This document shows positions 44,231 to 53,226 of a DNA stretch of 64,000 nucleotides, piece by piece (within the stretch, counting starts at the first letter, position 1; every line of letters starts with the position of its first letter). The translations under genes and the position numbers were made by a program. Under the pieces are notes generated by a model. That model made no database searches, was not told the origin of the DNA, and saw only the letters and a program-made list of their open reading frames with translations. This stretch comes from Alphaproteobacteria bacterium (GTDB taxonomy: Bacteria; Pseudomonadota; Alphaproteobacteria; Micropepsales; Micropepsaceae), in NCBI GenBank assembly GCA_021324545.1, contig JAJPIX010000020.1:1-64000 (forward strand), read 5' to 3'.

Positions 44231-44626
44231 GTGGCGGAAAATTCCGAAATCCTTTCAGGCCAGCCCTTCCCCAGGCTGATGGGCGTGGAAATCGTGGAGG
44301 CGACGCGGTCGCGCGTTCGCGCCCGGCTGAATGTCAGGCCCGATCTCTGCACGGCGTCCAACATCCTTCATGGCGGCGCCATCATGGCGTTTGCCGACAC
44401 GCTGGGTGCCATCGGCGCCTGGCTCAATCTGCCCGAAGGGGCGCTCACCACGACCATCGAAAGCAAGACCAACTTCATCGGCGCGGCGAAGGAAGGAAGC
44501 ACCGTCACCGGCGAATCCACGCCCTTTCATGTGGGCAGGCGCAGTTCGGTGTGGCAGACGAAGATCAGCCGCGAAGACGGCAAGCTCGTCGCCGTGGTCA
44601 CCCAGACGCAAATGGTGCTGATGTAA
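44231..44626 (+). CDS. PaaI-family hotdog thioesterase
   Basis: Protein of 131 residues from GTG 44231. Hotdog fold with NILHGGAIMAFADTLGAIGAW, the His-Gly-Gly and helix of the PaaI family, followed by the TIESKTNFIGAAKEGSTVTGES strand region. It hydrolyses acyl- or aryl-CoA thioesters. It lies 47 bp from the divergent YkvA gene and is followed after 115 bp by a short-chain dehydrogenase, so both may act on acyl-CoA. Confidence 0.88.
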   Translation: MAENSEILSGQPFPRLMGVEIVEATRSRVRARLNVRPDLCTASNILHGGAIMAFADTLGAIGAWLNLPEGALTTTIESKTNFIGAAKEGSTVTGESTPFHVGRRSSVWQTKISREDGKLVAVVTQTQMVLM

Positions 44627-44741
44627 GTCCTGATGGGCCGGCGTTGTCCCGAATCCGTCCCGCCGCCCAGGGCGCGGGCCGATGTTTGTCCGCAGGCATT
44701 TCCGGACTAAAACAGGGCCGGCAAACATCAGGGGGCTTTCC

Positions 44742-45524
44742 ATGGAACTCAACTCCTCCGTCGCCGCCGTGGTCACCGGCGGCGCTTCGGGCCTGGGCGA
44801 AGCGACCGCGCGCGCGCTGGCGAAGAAGGGCGTGAAGGTTGCGATCTTCGACATGCAGAAAGAGAAAGGCGAAAAGGTTGCCTCCGAAATCGGCGGCGTC
44901 TTCTGCGAGGTCAACGTCACCAGCGAAGACAGCGTGGTCGAAGGATTCCGGAAAGCGCGCGCCGCCAACGGGCAGGAGCGCATCCTTGTGAACTGCGCGG
45001 GCACCGGCAACGCCATCAAGACGGCCAGCCGCAACAGGAAGACGGGCGAGATCAGGCATTTCCCGCTCAAGGATTTCGACAGGATCATCCAGATCAATCT
45101 GGTGGGCACCTTCCGCTGCATCGCCCATTCGGCGGCCGGCATGCTCACGCTTGAGCCGCTGGCCGGCGGCGAACGCGGCGCCATCGTCAACACCGCGTCG
45201 GTCGCCGCGCAGGATGGCCAGATCGGGCAGGCGGCCTATTCGGCGTCGAAGGGCGGCGTGCTGGGGCTCACGCTTCCGGTGGCGCGCGATCTGGCGCAGG
45301 AAGGAATCCGGGTGAACACGATCATGCCGGGGCTTTTCAACACGCCGCTTTTGCAGGGCGCGCCCGAGCAGGTGAAGCAGGCGCTGGCCGCGCAGGTGCC
45401 GTTTCCGCCCAGGCTCGGCAACCCGCCGGAATATGCAAGCCTTGCGCTGCAGATGATCGAGAACGGCTATTTCAACGGCGAATGCGTGCGGCTGGATGGC
45501 GCCATTCGCATGGCGCCTCGCTGA
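44742..45524 (+). CDS. SDR, 3-hydroxyacyl-CoA dehydrogenase type II-like
   Basis: Protein of 260 residues from ATG 44742, with CAGGGGG upstream. Rossmann motif VVTGGASGLGEATARALAKKG, NNAG-equivalent VNCAGTGNAI, catalytic Ser in NTASVAAQDG and YSASK (Tyr-x-x-x-Lys), ending ECVRLDGAIRMAPR. The insertion around ASRNRKTGEIRHFPLKDFDRI and the tail resemble HSD17B10-type 3-hydroxyacyl-CoA dehydrogenases. A weak hairpin with five T follows the stop. Confidence 0.88.
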   Translation: MELNSSVAAVVTGGASGLGEATARALAKKGVKVAIFDMQKEKGEKVASEIGGVFCEVNVTSEDSVVEGFRKARAANGQERILVNCAGTGNAIKTASRNRKTGEIRHFPLKDFDRIIQINLVGTFRCIAHSAAGMLTLEPLAGGERGAIVNTASVAAQDGQIGQAAYSASKGGVLGLTLPVARDLAQEGIRVNTIMPGLFNTPLLQGAPEQVKQALAAQVPFPPRLGNPPEYASLALQMIENGYFNGECVRLDGAIRMAPR

Positions 45525-45593
45525 GGCGTGTCGCTGCGTTAAGCGAATTACGCATTTTTATCGGCGGCGGAGCGGGGCCGAATCCTCTGTCCA

Positions 45594-45645
45594 CCCTCCC
45601 CTTGGGGGAGGGTCGAAATTTGCTTCGGCAAATTTCGGGGAGGGG
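45594..45645 (+). repeat. Two-hairpin palindromic repeat, dispersed copy
   Basis: CCCTCCCC TT GGGGGAGGG, spacer T, then CGAAATTTGC-TTCG-GCAAATTTCG (10-bp stem, UUCG loop), then GGGAGGGG. Same layout as 33603-33654 in the DUF559 element, with a different second hairpin. Confidence 0.85.
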
Positions 45646-45858
45646 CAACGCTTGGCGCTCAATCCCGACAGATCGCACAAGCGCGCGTTCGATTCGCGTG
45701 CGCGCCACCGCGCATGACCGGATGTGCCGCATCCTGGCATAAGTTCATATCCGCACCTTGCGCTTTCGGCGGCCACGCTGCGGCGTTTTTAGTTCATGTG
45801 CCTGAACGAAACGCTATCTGGCTGAAATCGCTATGGAAAATAAATCCTATCATTCCTC

Positions 45859-45887
45859 TTGACATCAAGATAGCTGTTCCTTATATG
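45859..45887 (+). promoter_or_regulatory. Sigma-70-like promoter in the gap
   Basis: TTGACA (45859-45864), 17-bp spacer, TATATG (45882-45887). This is the closest match to consensus I noticed in the window, yet no recognisable gene begins within the next 450 bp. Confidence 0.5.
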
Positions 45888-46360
45888 TTCCAGCCTGATC
45901 CTGGAGATGATTCTGGAGAATTGAAAGCCCATGTTGCGAAGATAGCGTGAGAACATACAGGTCTCGGGTGCAAGCTCACGTGCATCCCTGCGGCCGGCCT
46001 TATTCCTCTGGAGCGCAACGCTTTGGACGAAGGCCCCGGCGGTTCGCGAGCCGCCGGTTCGGACCTTCTCCCCACGAATATGGCCGGTGCGCAAAGACCG
46101 GGGCGGTAGAAAGCGAAGGTGCTCGTGGGCGGCATGAAACAGGGCCGCGGTCCCGCGCCCGCCAGGCGCTTCAACCTGAGGCGGACATGTGCAGGCCGTT
46201 CTTATCGGCCTGTCTTGCGCAGCCTGGGGCGAAAACCGGTGTGCCGGAGGCCGTCAATGGCGAAACCGGCGTGCCGCAAAAAGCCGAAGGCAAGGCGCGG
46301 TCCGCCTTGATTTGTATGAATCGCGCGGCCGGCGGCATAATTGGCGATCGGGGGCAGGCA

Positions 46361-46885
46361 ATGAGCGCGAACGACATTCCGGCATGGCATGACTGGTTTC
46401 TCACGGTTGCCCCGGTCAGCGCCACGCTGGCGGGTCTTCTGTTTGTGGGGCTGACCATCAGCCTTGAGCATGTGCTCTCCGCATCCGGCTATCTCAACCG
46501 GGCCTTCACCGCGCTTTATCTGCAGTTCGAGGCGCTGGTGATCGGATTGTTCGGGCTTGTGCCCGGCCAGTCCGCAACGGTTCTGGGCGTGGAATTCGTC
46601 GTCACGGGTCTTGCGTTTCTCACGGGCATCCTGGCGTTTGCCTACAATTTCCGCGAGGACGAGCAATCGCATGTGCTGGGCTCCAAATGGCCGCGGCGCG
46701 TGCGCCGCACGATCGCGCTGTCGGCCATTCTGCTTCCCGTCGTGGCGGGCTTGAGCATGATCCTGCAATGGGGCGGCGGGCTTTACTGGCTGATGCCGGC
46801 AGAGATCGCCTGCCTTTATCTGTCCATCGGCAATGCCTGGGTCTTCGCCATCGAAATCCCGCGGCGGAAAAAGGCCGGAATTTAG
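46361..46885 (+). CDS. Four-helix membrane protein of unknown function
   Basis: Protein of 174 residues from ATG 46361, with GGGGGCAGG just upstream. It starts AWHDWFLTVAPVSATLAGLLFVGLTISLEHVL, resembling a family of bacterial membrane proteins that begin with a W-H-D-F/W motif and a TGL-LFV helix. About four helices, with a cationic end (RRKKAGI). Function unknown. Ends 3 bp from the convergent DUF4926 gene. Confidence 0.7.
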   Translation: MSANDIPAWHDWFLTVAPVSATLAGLLFVGLTISLEHVLSASGYLNRAFTALYLQFEALVIGLFGLVPGQSATVLGVEFVVTGLAFLTGILAFAYNFREDEQSHVLGSKWPRRVRRTIALSAILLPVVAGLSMILQWGGGLYWLMPAEIACLYLSIGNAWVFAIEIPRRKKAGI

Positions 46886-46888
46886 AAG

Positions 46889-47113
46889 CTAAGCCGCCTG
46901 CGGCAGATAGTGCAGCACGATAAGGTCGGAAGCGGCGCAAGGAACGATGGCATAGGCTTTGCCATTGTCGTCGCTGAATTCGACGAGCACCGTGTCGCTT
47001 TTCAACAGCTCGACGACAGTGCCGACCTGTCCCCGCGCAAGACGGTCCTTCGGACGATCGGCAAGAAGTGCAACGACATCCAGAACCGAGGGAAGATGAT
47101 TTTTCCGAGTCAT
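46889..47113 (-). CDS. DUF4926 protein, antitoxin-like partner
   Basis: Protein of 74 residues from ATG 47113, which overlaps the stop of the preceding gene (TGATG). LPSVLDVVALLADRPKDRLARGQVGTVVELLKSDTVLVEFSDDNGKAYAIVP is the DUF4926 pattern, a small SH3-like barrel. Members often adjoin a DUF6883 gene, as here, and the pair is suspected to be toxin-antitoxin. The assignment of roles is inference. Confidence 0.75.
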   Translation of the reverse strand: MTRKNHLPSVLDVVALLADRPKDRLARGQVGTVVELLKSDTVLVEFSDDNGKAYAIVPCAASDLIVLHYLPQAA

Positions 47114-47448
47114 CAAAGCACCCAACAGGTGACAAAGCGAACGGTGGTCTCGCCGGATCGCAATATCCAGACAGTTCTGATTGTAGCAGACTTGGCCCGA
47201 TGTTTCACTGGCAGGTCAACGCGCCATCGCCGGCCGAATTCGTCGAATGACAACGCAAAAGCCTCACTTTGGGCGGCGCCAGCCAATATCTGATCGCGCA
47301 ACCAGGCAGCGTCGCCTTGTCCGATCCCCAAGGCATCGCGGAAAACGCGCGCCTTGTGCTTTCCGCGCGGATGGGCCGGGTCGAGGCAGTAATCGGCCAA
47401 TTTGTGCAGGTCGACCGACAGGTTGTCTGCGTAGGGCAGCTTTCCCAT
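47113..47448 (-). CDS. DUF6883 protein, toxin-like partner
   Basis: Protein of 111 residues from ATG 47448 (MGKLPYADNLSVDLHKLADYCLDPAHPRGKHKARVF). The DUF6883 pattern is DPAHPRGKHKARVFRDALGI with a later RTVWILRSGETTVRFVTCWVL. It starts 8 bp after the NAD-GDH stop, so it is probably co-transcribed with it, and overlaps the DUF4926 start. Toxin function is not established. A longer frame upstream runs antisense-like through GDH in another frame and is not used. Confidence 0.75.
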   Translation of the reverse strand: MGKLPYADNLSVDLHKLADYCLDPAHPRGKHKARVFRDALGIGQGDAAWLRDQILAGAAQSEAFALSFDEFGRRWRVDLPVKHRAKSATIRTVWILRSGETTVRFVTCWVL

Positions 47449-47456
47449 TGTGGCAG

Positions 47457-50400
47457 TCAGTGCGCGGCCAGTTCGTGGATCTGGCTGTTGGCGAGCGTGA
47501 GCTTGGCGATGGAAAGATCGCCCGTGCGTTCCAGTTCGGCGAGAAAGCTCTTGGTGCGGGCAAGCGCGTCGGCGTGTTTTTCCGCCCACGCCTGCACGAT
47601 GGCCGCGCCCTCGGCGCGCTTTCCCCTTGGCGTTGCGACCGATGACAGCGCCTGCGCGGTCAGCGCGCGCTGGCCCGCAAACAGGTCGTCGGTCAGCCGC
47701 CGGATGGCAAGCCTGTCCCAGTGCTCGCTGGCGCTGATGCGGGAAGCGAGGCCCCGCAGGCGGTCGAGCCCAACGGTATTGCCCACCGCGAAATAGGCCC
47801 CTGCCACCAGGTCGATATCGAGCTTGCGCGCATGGGCAAGCTGCGCAATCTCGGGCGCCGTGACCCACAGGGGAAGCGCCCCCACGTCGTCGGCGATGTC
47901 GTGCGGCACGCCGGCATCTTCCATGTCCTTGATGCGCGCCAGCGTGGCTTCCAGCTCATATTGCGACACAAGCGTCGAAAACGTGCCGCGCAGGGCCGTC
48001 ACGCCCTTGCGATAGAGCGCAACCGTGTCGGCCAGGTCCGCATTGGCCGGCACATTGGTGATGAACCACAGGCCCAGCCGGCGCAGGAATTCGGCAATCT
48101 CCGCATACATCCGGGTCTGCAGCGCGGCCGGCACCTTCAGGTCGAGCCCGTCCACGCGCATTTTCAGCGTCGCAAGTTCGAAGGCGCCGTCGGCCACCAC
48201 AAAGGCGCGCGCCACGCGGGCTGCGCTCGCGCTGGAAACTTCCTTCAGCCGGTGCACGAAGACCGGGCCGCCCAGATTGACGATCTTGTTGCACAGCACC
48301 GTTGCGATGATCTCGCGGCGCAGCCGGTGGTGCATCAGCTCTGCGGGAAACCGCGTCACGGCCGCCTCCGGGAAATAGCCGGTCAGCTCGGACGCGAAAT
48401 AGGCTTCGTCCGGAAGGTTGCTTTGCGCCAGCTCCGCATCGAGATCGAGCTTGGCGTAGGCCAGAAGCACGGCAAGTTCCGGCCGCGTAAGCCCCTTGCC
48501 GGCCTGGGCGCGCTGCCGCAGGCCTTCGTCATCGGGCAGGAATTCCACCGCGCGGTCCAGTTTTCCGCGCCGTTCCAGATCGCGGATGAAGCGGGCATGC
48601 GCGTCAAGATCGTTCGGCGCGCGCGATTCGGCAACCGACAGCGCCAGCGTCTGGTTGTAATTGTCCTGCAGCACATGGCGGGCCACGTCGTCGGTCATGT
48701 CCGCCAGAAGCCGGTCGCGTTCTTCCGGCGTGATCTCGCCCCGGCGCATGGGGCCGCTGAACATGATCTTGATGTTCACCTCGTGGTCGGAGGTGTCCAC
48801 GCCGGCCGAATTGTCGATGGCGTCGGTGTTGATGCGGCCGCCTTTCAGCGCATATTCCACGCGCCCCAACTGCGTGCAGCCCAGGTTTGCGCCTTCGCCG
48901 ATCACTTTGGCGCGCACATCCCGTCCGTCCACGCGGATCGCGTCGTTGGCGCGGTCGCCGACTTCCAGATTGTTCTGCGTGTGCGATTTGACGAATGTGC
49001 CGATGCCGCCAAACCACAACAGGTCCACCTCGGCCTTGAGCAGCGCCTTCATCAGCTCGGCCGGCGAAGCCTTGTCGCGGGCAAGCCCGGTCAGCTTCTT
49101 CACTTCGGCGGAAAGGGGAATTTCCTTCAGCGTGCGCGCGTAAATCCCGCCGCCTCTGGAGATCAGCGTCTTGTCGTAATCGGCCCAGCTGGAGCGCGGC
49201 AGATCGAACATGCGCTTGCGCTCGCTCCAGGATTTTTCCGGATCGGGATCGGGATCAAGGAAGATGTGCCGGTGGTCGAACGCGGCCAGAAGCTTCGTCG
49301 TCTTCGAAAGCAGCATGCCGTTGCCGAATACGTCGCCCGACATGTCGCCCACGCCGATGCAGGTGAAAGGCTCGCTCTGGATGTCGCGGCCCATTTCGCG
49401 GAAATGCCGCTTCACCGCCTCCCAGGCGCCCTTGGCGGTGATGCCCATCTTCTTGTGGTCGTAGCCGTGGCTTCCGCCGGATGCGAACGCATCGCCCAGC
49501 CAGAAGCCCTTGGCTTCGGCAATGCCGTTGGCGATGTCGGAAAAGCTCGCGGTTCCCTTGTCGGCGGCGACCACGAGATAGGGATCGTCGCCATCGTGCC
49601 GGATCACGTCTTTTGGCGGCACGATGCTGCCGTCGGTATGGATGTTGTCCGTCAGGTTCAAAAGCGCGTTGATCAGAACCTTGTAGGCGGAAATCCCGGC
49701 GGCCTGTCCTTCCTCGCGCGTGGCGTTGGGCGGAATCCGCTTGGGATAAAATCCGCCTTTGGCGCCCACCGGCACGATGACGGCGTTCTTCACCTGCTGG
49801 GCCTTCACAAGGCCCAGAATCTCGGTGCGGAAATCCTCGCGGCGGTCGCTCCAGCGGATGCCGCCGCGCGCCACCTTGCCGAAGCGCAGATGGACGCCTT
49901 CCATTTCCGGCGAATAGACGAATATCTCCACAAGCGGCCGCGGCGCGGGCAGTTCGTCAAGCCTGTGGCTGTCGAGTTTGACGGCGAGATAGGGGAAGGG
50001 GTTTCCTTGTTCGTCGCGCTGCCAGAAATTCGTGCGCAGCACGCAGTCGATGACATTGCGCATGCGCCGGATGATCCGGTCGTCGTCCAGGCTCTGCACG
50101 TCGTTGAGCGCCGCGTCGATCTTCCTGCGCAGGTCCTCGACGCGCGCATCGCGGTTCTTTCCGGCGGCGGGATCATTGCGCGCATAGAACAGCTCCACCA
50201 GCAGTCCCGCGATGTCGGGATTGCGGAACAGCGCCTGCTCCATGTACTCCTGGCTGAAGGCGATGCCGGCCTGCCGCAGATACTTCGCGCAGGTGCGCAG
50301 GATCGTGATGTCGCGCCAGGAAAGTTCGGCGCCGATGACAAGCCGGTTGAAGCCGTCGCTTTCCGCCCAGCCAGAAACGATGGCGTGGAAGGCGTCTTCG

Positions 50401-52346
50401 AGCGGCTGCCGGATTTCCTCCAGCTCCGCGACGCGCCCGTCGCTGCGCTCCATCAGGAAATCGAGCACGGCGGCTTCGCCCGCCCAGCCGCCGCCCGACT
50501 TCAGCGAAACCGGATAGCTGTCCTCGGCGATGACGCGCAGGCCCAGATTCTCGAACACCGGCAGCGAAGCCGAAAGCGGCAACATGTTGCCGAGCACGTA
50601 AAGCTTCAGGCGAAGGGCGCCCGCGGCGTCGTCCCTGTGGCGATAGGCGCGCGCCTTGATGGCGAGCCCTTCCGTCCTGCTCGCCAGCGCCTGCAATTCG
50701 CCAAGGTCGCGCACGGCTTCTTCGGGCGCAAAGGCATCGCGATAGCGCGCGCCGAACGCCGCGTTCTGGGTCTGGAAAATGCGCCGGCCCTCGGCCTCGC
50801 CATGCGCCGCGATCAGGGCGGAGACGAATCCGTCGTCCCAGGTGCGGATGGCGTTGCGGATTTCCTCTTCCAGCGCGTGCACATGCACCACCGGGCGCGG
50901 GCCTTCGTGCCGGCCCACGATGTAGTGCACGCGGGCAAGCGTCGATTCATCGAGCATCGGCTGGGCGGCCGACATCCGGCCGTCGAAGGCGCGGGCGAGA
51001 ATGGCGTGGATTTTCTCCCGCGCGGCGGTGTCATAACGGTCGCGCGGCACGAAAACGAGCGCGGAGACGAAGCGGTCGAAGCGGTCGATGCGCAGGAACA
51101 CGCGCACCTTCGGCCTCTCGCCCAGCTTGAGGATCCCCATCGCCATCGCGAAGAGTTCGTCTTCGTTGATCTGGAAAAGCTCGTCGCGCGGGAAGGTGTC
51201 GAGGATGTGGGCCAGCGCCTTGCCGTCATGGCTGTCGGGGGCGAAGCCCGCGCGCGCGATCACGTTGCCGACCTTCAGCTGAAGAAGCGGAATGTCCGAC
51301 GGCCGCCTGCTGTAGGCGCTGGAGGTGAACAGGCCCACGAAGCGGCGCTCGCCGGTAAGCTTGCCGTTCCTGTCGAACAGCTTGACGCCGATGTAATCCA
51401 TATGTGCGCGGCGGTGCACGACGCTGCGCTCGTTCGACTTGGTGATGATGAGCGGCGTCGGCAGCTTCAGGAACTCGCGCGCCTCGGCGGAAAGAAGGCC
51501 GCGGTCCTCGCCGCGCTGGACAACGCGCGCCGACGCATCGGCCAGCACGCCCAAGCCGGATTCGAAAACCGGATCGAGCCTGCCGATATCGGTGTCGCTG
51601 TAGTGATAGTCGCGGCAGCCGAGAAACGTGAAATGGTTGTCGCACAGCCATTGCAGGAACGCCGTGCTCTCGTTCAGCTCCTTGGCGGAAATCTTCGGCG
51701 GGTGCTGCTGAAGGCCGGCAATCGTCTCCTTCATGCGCGCGACCATCTTGTGCCAGTCGCGCACGGCCACCCGCACCTGCGCGAACATGTTGCGCGCGCC
51801 CGCAACCAGCGCAGCTTTGCGGGCCTCGTCCGCCATCGGATCCAGCAGCATCACGATCACGCTCTCGCGAAGCGAGGCGGGCCTGTCGCAGCGGCGGCCG
51901 TTTTCGTCGCGTGCGGCCGGAATGACGGGATGGAACATCGCGCGGGCGCGCGCTCCGTGGGCCGTCATCTCGCCGACAAGCGAATCGAACAGGAACGGCA
52001 TGTCGTCGTTGACGGCAATCAGCACCAGATCGTTCTGGCCATAAGCCCTGCTTTCGCTCTGCGGCGAGAACAGATCGATCAGCGTTTCGCCGGGTTTGCG
52101 CACCGCCGTGCGCGCGAACACCGCCTGCGCAAGAAACGCCAGCGCCTCCGGCGAATAGGGAAGAATGTCGTCGGGCGCAGCATTGCGATAGAGCGCGTCG
52201 AAGAACGCTGCGACTGCGGGCTCGCCTTTCTTCAGCAGGGCCGACGCCGATATCAGCAGGCTGGCGGCTTTCTTTTCGTCTTCCTCCGCCTGAACGGCGG
52301 CATCGGCCGGGTCCGGCTGTGCGGCAACGGCTCTATCGGGTCTCAT
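47457..52346 (-). CDS. gdhB: NAD-specific glutamate dehydrogenase, 180-kDa class
   Basis: Protein of 1629 residues that oxidises glutamate to 2-oxoglutarate and ammonia with NAD, feeding the TCA genes in this window. The large-class GDH layout is visible: N-terminal ACT-like regulatory segments (about 1-600, e.g. NDDMPFLFDSLVGEMTAHG and HRRAHMDYIGVKLFD), a catalytic core (about 770-1200) with RFGKVARGGIRWSDRREDFRTEILGLVKAQQVKNAVIVPVGAKGGF and GGSHGYDHKKMGITAKGAWE plus the NAD-site phrase GVGDMSGDVFGNGMLLS, and a helical C-terminal region. Known as GdhZ in Caulobacter. Confidence 0.96.
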   Translation of the reverse strand: MRPDRAVAAQPDPADAAVQAEEDEKKAASLLISASALLKKGEPAVAAFFDALYRNAAPDDILPYSPEALAFLAQAVFARTAVRKPGETLIDLFSPQSESRAYGQNDLVLIAVNDDMPFLFDSLVGEMTAHGARARAMFHPVIPAARDENGRRCDRPASLRESVIVMLLDPMADEARKAALVAGARNMFAQVRVAVRDWHKMVARMKETIAGLQQHPPKISAKELNESTAFLQWLCDNHFTFLGCRDYHYSDTDIGRLDPVFESGLGVLADASARVVQRGEDRGLLSAEAREFLKLPTPLIITKSNERSVVHRRAHMDYIGVKLFDRNGKLTGERRFVGLFTSSAYSRRPSDIPLLQLKVGNVIARAGFAPDSHDGKALAHILDTFPRDELFQINEDELFAMAMGILKLGERPKVRVFLRIDRFDRFVSALVFVPRDRYDTAAREKIHAILARAFDGRMSAAQPMLDESTLARVHYIVGRHEGPRPVVHVHALEEEIRNAIRTWDDGFVSALIAAHGEAEGRRIFQTQNAAFGARYRDAFAPEEAVRDLGELQALASRTEGLAIKARAYRHRDDAAGALRLKLYVLGNMLPLSASLPVFENLGLRVIAEDSYPVSLKSGGGWAGEAAVLDFLMERSDGRVAELEEIRQPLEDAFHAIVSGWAESDGFNRLVIGAELSWRDITILRTCAKYLRQAGIAFSQEYMEQALFRNPDIAGLLVELFYARNDPAAGKNRDARVEDLRRKIDAALNDVQSLDDDRIIRRMRNVIDCVLRTNFWQRDEQGNPFPYLAVKLDSHRLDELPAPRPLVEIFVYSPEMEGVHLRFGKVARGGIRWSDRREDFRTEILGLVKAQQVKNAVIVPVGAKGGFYPKRIPPNATREEGQAAGISAYKVLINALLNLTDNIHTDGSIVPPKDVIRHDGDDPYLVVAADKGTASFSDIANGIAEAKGFWLGDAFASGGSHGYDHKKMGITAKGAWEAVKRHFREMGRDIQSEPFTCIGVGDMSGDVFGNGMLLSKTTKLLAAFDHRHIFLDPDPDPEKSWSERKRMFDLPRSSWADYDKTLISRGGGIYARTLKEIPLSAEVKKLTGLARDKASPAELMKALLKAEVDLLWFGGIGTFVKSHTQNNLEVGDRANDAIRVDGRDVRAKVIGEGANLGCTQLGRVEYALKGGRINTDAIDNSAGVDTSDHEVNIKIMFSGPMRRGEITPEERDRLLADMTDDVARHVLQDNYNQTLALSVAESRAPNDLDAHARFIRDLERRGKLDRAVEFLPDDEGLRQRAQAGKGLTRPELAVLLAYAKLDLDAELAQSNLPDEAYFASELTGYFPEAAVTRFPAELMHHRLRREIIATVLCNKIVNLGGPVFVHRLKEVSSASAARVARAFVVADGAFELATLKMRVDGLDLKVPAALQTRMYAEIAEFLRRLGLWFITNVPANADLADTVALYRKGVTALRGTFSTLVSQYELEATLARIKDMEDAGVPHDIADDVGALPLWVTAPEIAQLAHARKLDIDLVAGAYFAVGNTVGLDRLRGLASRISASEHWDRLAIRRLTDDLFAGQRALTAQALSSVATPRGKRAEGAAIVQAWAEKHADALARTKSFLAELERTGDLSIAKLTLANSQIHELAAH

Positions 52347-52457
52347 GGCGGTCCACTGAAGCAGGCAAGACGGCGGAAGTGCCGTTTGAAATGCGGGCGG
52401 AAACTACCCCCCGGACGGCCCGACCGGAAGGTGGGAAATGGGGAATTTTCCGGGCAT

Positions 52458-53138
52458 TCAGTTAAGCGGCAGGTCGGCCAGTCTGGGAACACCGCGCGAA
52501 CGCCGCGCCAGCAGGATGGCGACATGAGCCGCAACCAGCACCGCAAAACCGGTCGCGAGCGCAAGGCCAAGCCCCGCGGCGCCTGCCGCAAGCGGCCGCA
52601 AGATTGAGGCGGCCGCCGGCAGTGCGGTGGCCGGCAGGCCAAAGGCGATCGCAAGCGCGCGATCGCGAGTCAGAAGCGCCATGACGGCCACGATGCCGCC
52701 GGCGAATACTGCAAGCATGATCGGAGACGTTGCGACAGGAAGCGACAGAAAGGCGCCCGCGCCCCAGGCAAAGCCCGCATACAGCATGACCGACTTCGTA
52801 TCTTCGTGAAAGTTTCTGAGCGCGGCGCGCTCGAACGGCGTGCGAATGGCATTGGCATAAACCCGCATCAGCGCCGCAACCGCGCCGGCCGCGAAGAGAA
52901 GCCATACGACGGTCTCGGCAAGAGACGCGCCGACTCCGGCGACAAGAACCGTAATGACCGTGAATGTTCCCAGCGTCGCCGCCGCATAAGGAATCCGGCC
53001 CAGCAGATTGGCAAGCACCGCCGTTTCTTCGGCTTCGTCGTGCAGGGCGGCAAGGCGCGCCAGACTGTCCTGCGGCGACATCCGTTCCGGCCGCGCTTCT
53101 GGCAAAGTTGCGATATTTCTGGCTTGCTGCCCCGTCAT
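52458..53138 (-). CDS. Membrane protein, six or so helices, unknown
   Basis: Protein of 226 residues from ATG 53138 (MTGQQARNIATLPEARPERM). A cytoplasmic N-terminus (about 1-45) is followed by paired helices, e.g. TLGTFTVITVLVAGVGASLAETVVWLLFAAGAVAALM and SVMLYAGFAWGAGAFLSLPVATSPIMLAVFAGGIVAVM, ending ILLARRSRGVPRLADLPLN. Layout resembles the input half of alphaproteobacterial histidine kinases or cyclases but no output domain follows. Function not recognised. Confidence 0.65.
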   Translation of the reverse strand: MTGQQARNIATLPEARPERMSPQDSLARLAALHDEAEETAVLANLLGRIPYAAATLGTFTVITVLVAGVGASLAETVVWLLFAAGAVAALMRVYANAIRTPFERAALRNFHEDTKSVMLYAGFAWGAGAFLSLPVATSPIMLAVFAGGIVAVMALLTRDRALAIAFGLPATALPAAASILRPLAAGAAGLGLALATGFAVLVAAHVAILLARRSRGVPRLADLPLN

Positions 53139-53180
53139 GTGGACGATCCTTCTGCCCCCGCGCACGCTCGGCGCGGAATG

Positions 53181-53195
53181 TTAAGAAAGTCTTAA
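53181..53195. promoter_or_regulatory. Perfect dyad TTAAGA-AAG-TCTTAA
   Basis: Six-base inverted repeat with a 3-bp spacer in the 88-bp divergent promoter space between the membrane protein (start 53138) and the exonuclease (start 53227). A candidate regulator site; no regulator is identified. Confidence 0.45.
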
Positions 53196-53226
53196 TAGCG
53201 TGAGCCCGGCCGATTCGTTTTCAGAA

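Larger units (their letters stand above)
45525..46360. other. 836-bp gap without a convincing gene
   Basis: The region starts with a weak terminator (TGCGT/ACGCA then TTTTT, 45535-45559). It contains a two-hairpin palindromic repeat (45594-45645), an AT-richer block with a promoter-like pair (45859-45887), a hairpin AGGCCG-TTCTTA-TCGGCCT near 46192-46210, and a direct repeat of GAAACCGGYGTGCCG near 46230-46275. The open frames here have no recognisable sequence. A small RNA from 45890 onwards is possible but unproven; I found no match to SRP, RNase P or tmRNA hallmarks. Confidence 0.5.

Noticed and set aside
45714-45950. Plus-strand frame of 78 codons in the gap
   Set aside because: No ribosome site, no motif, and the promoter-like site lies inside it.
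47721-52607. Open frame of 1628 codons on the plus strand
   Set aside because: It is exactly antisense to the glutamate dehydrogenase gene and has no family motifs; long antisense frames are common at this GC content.
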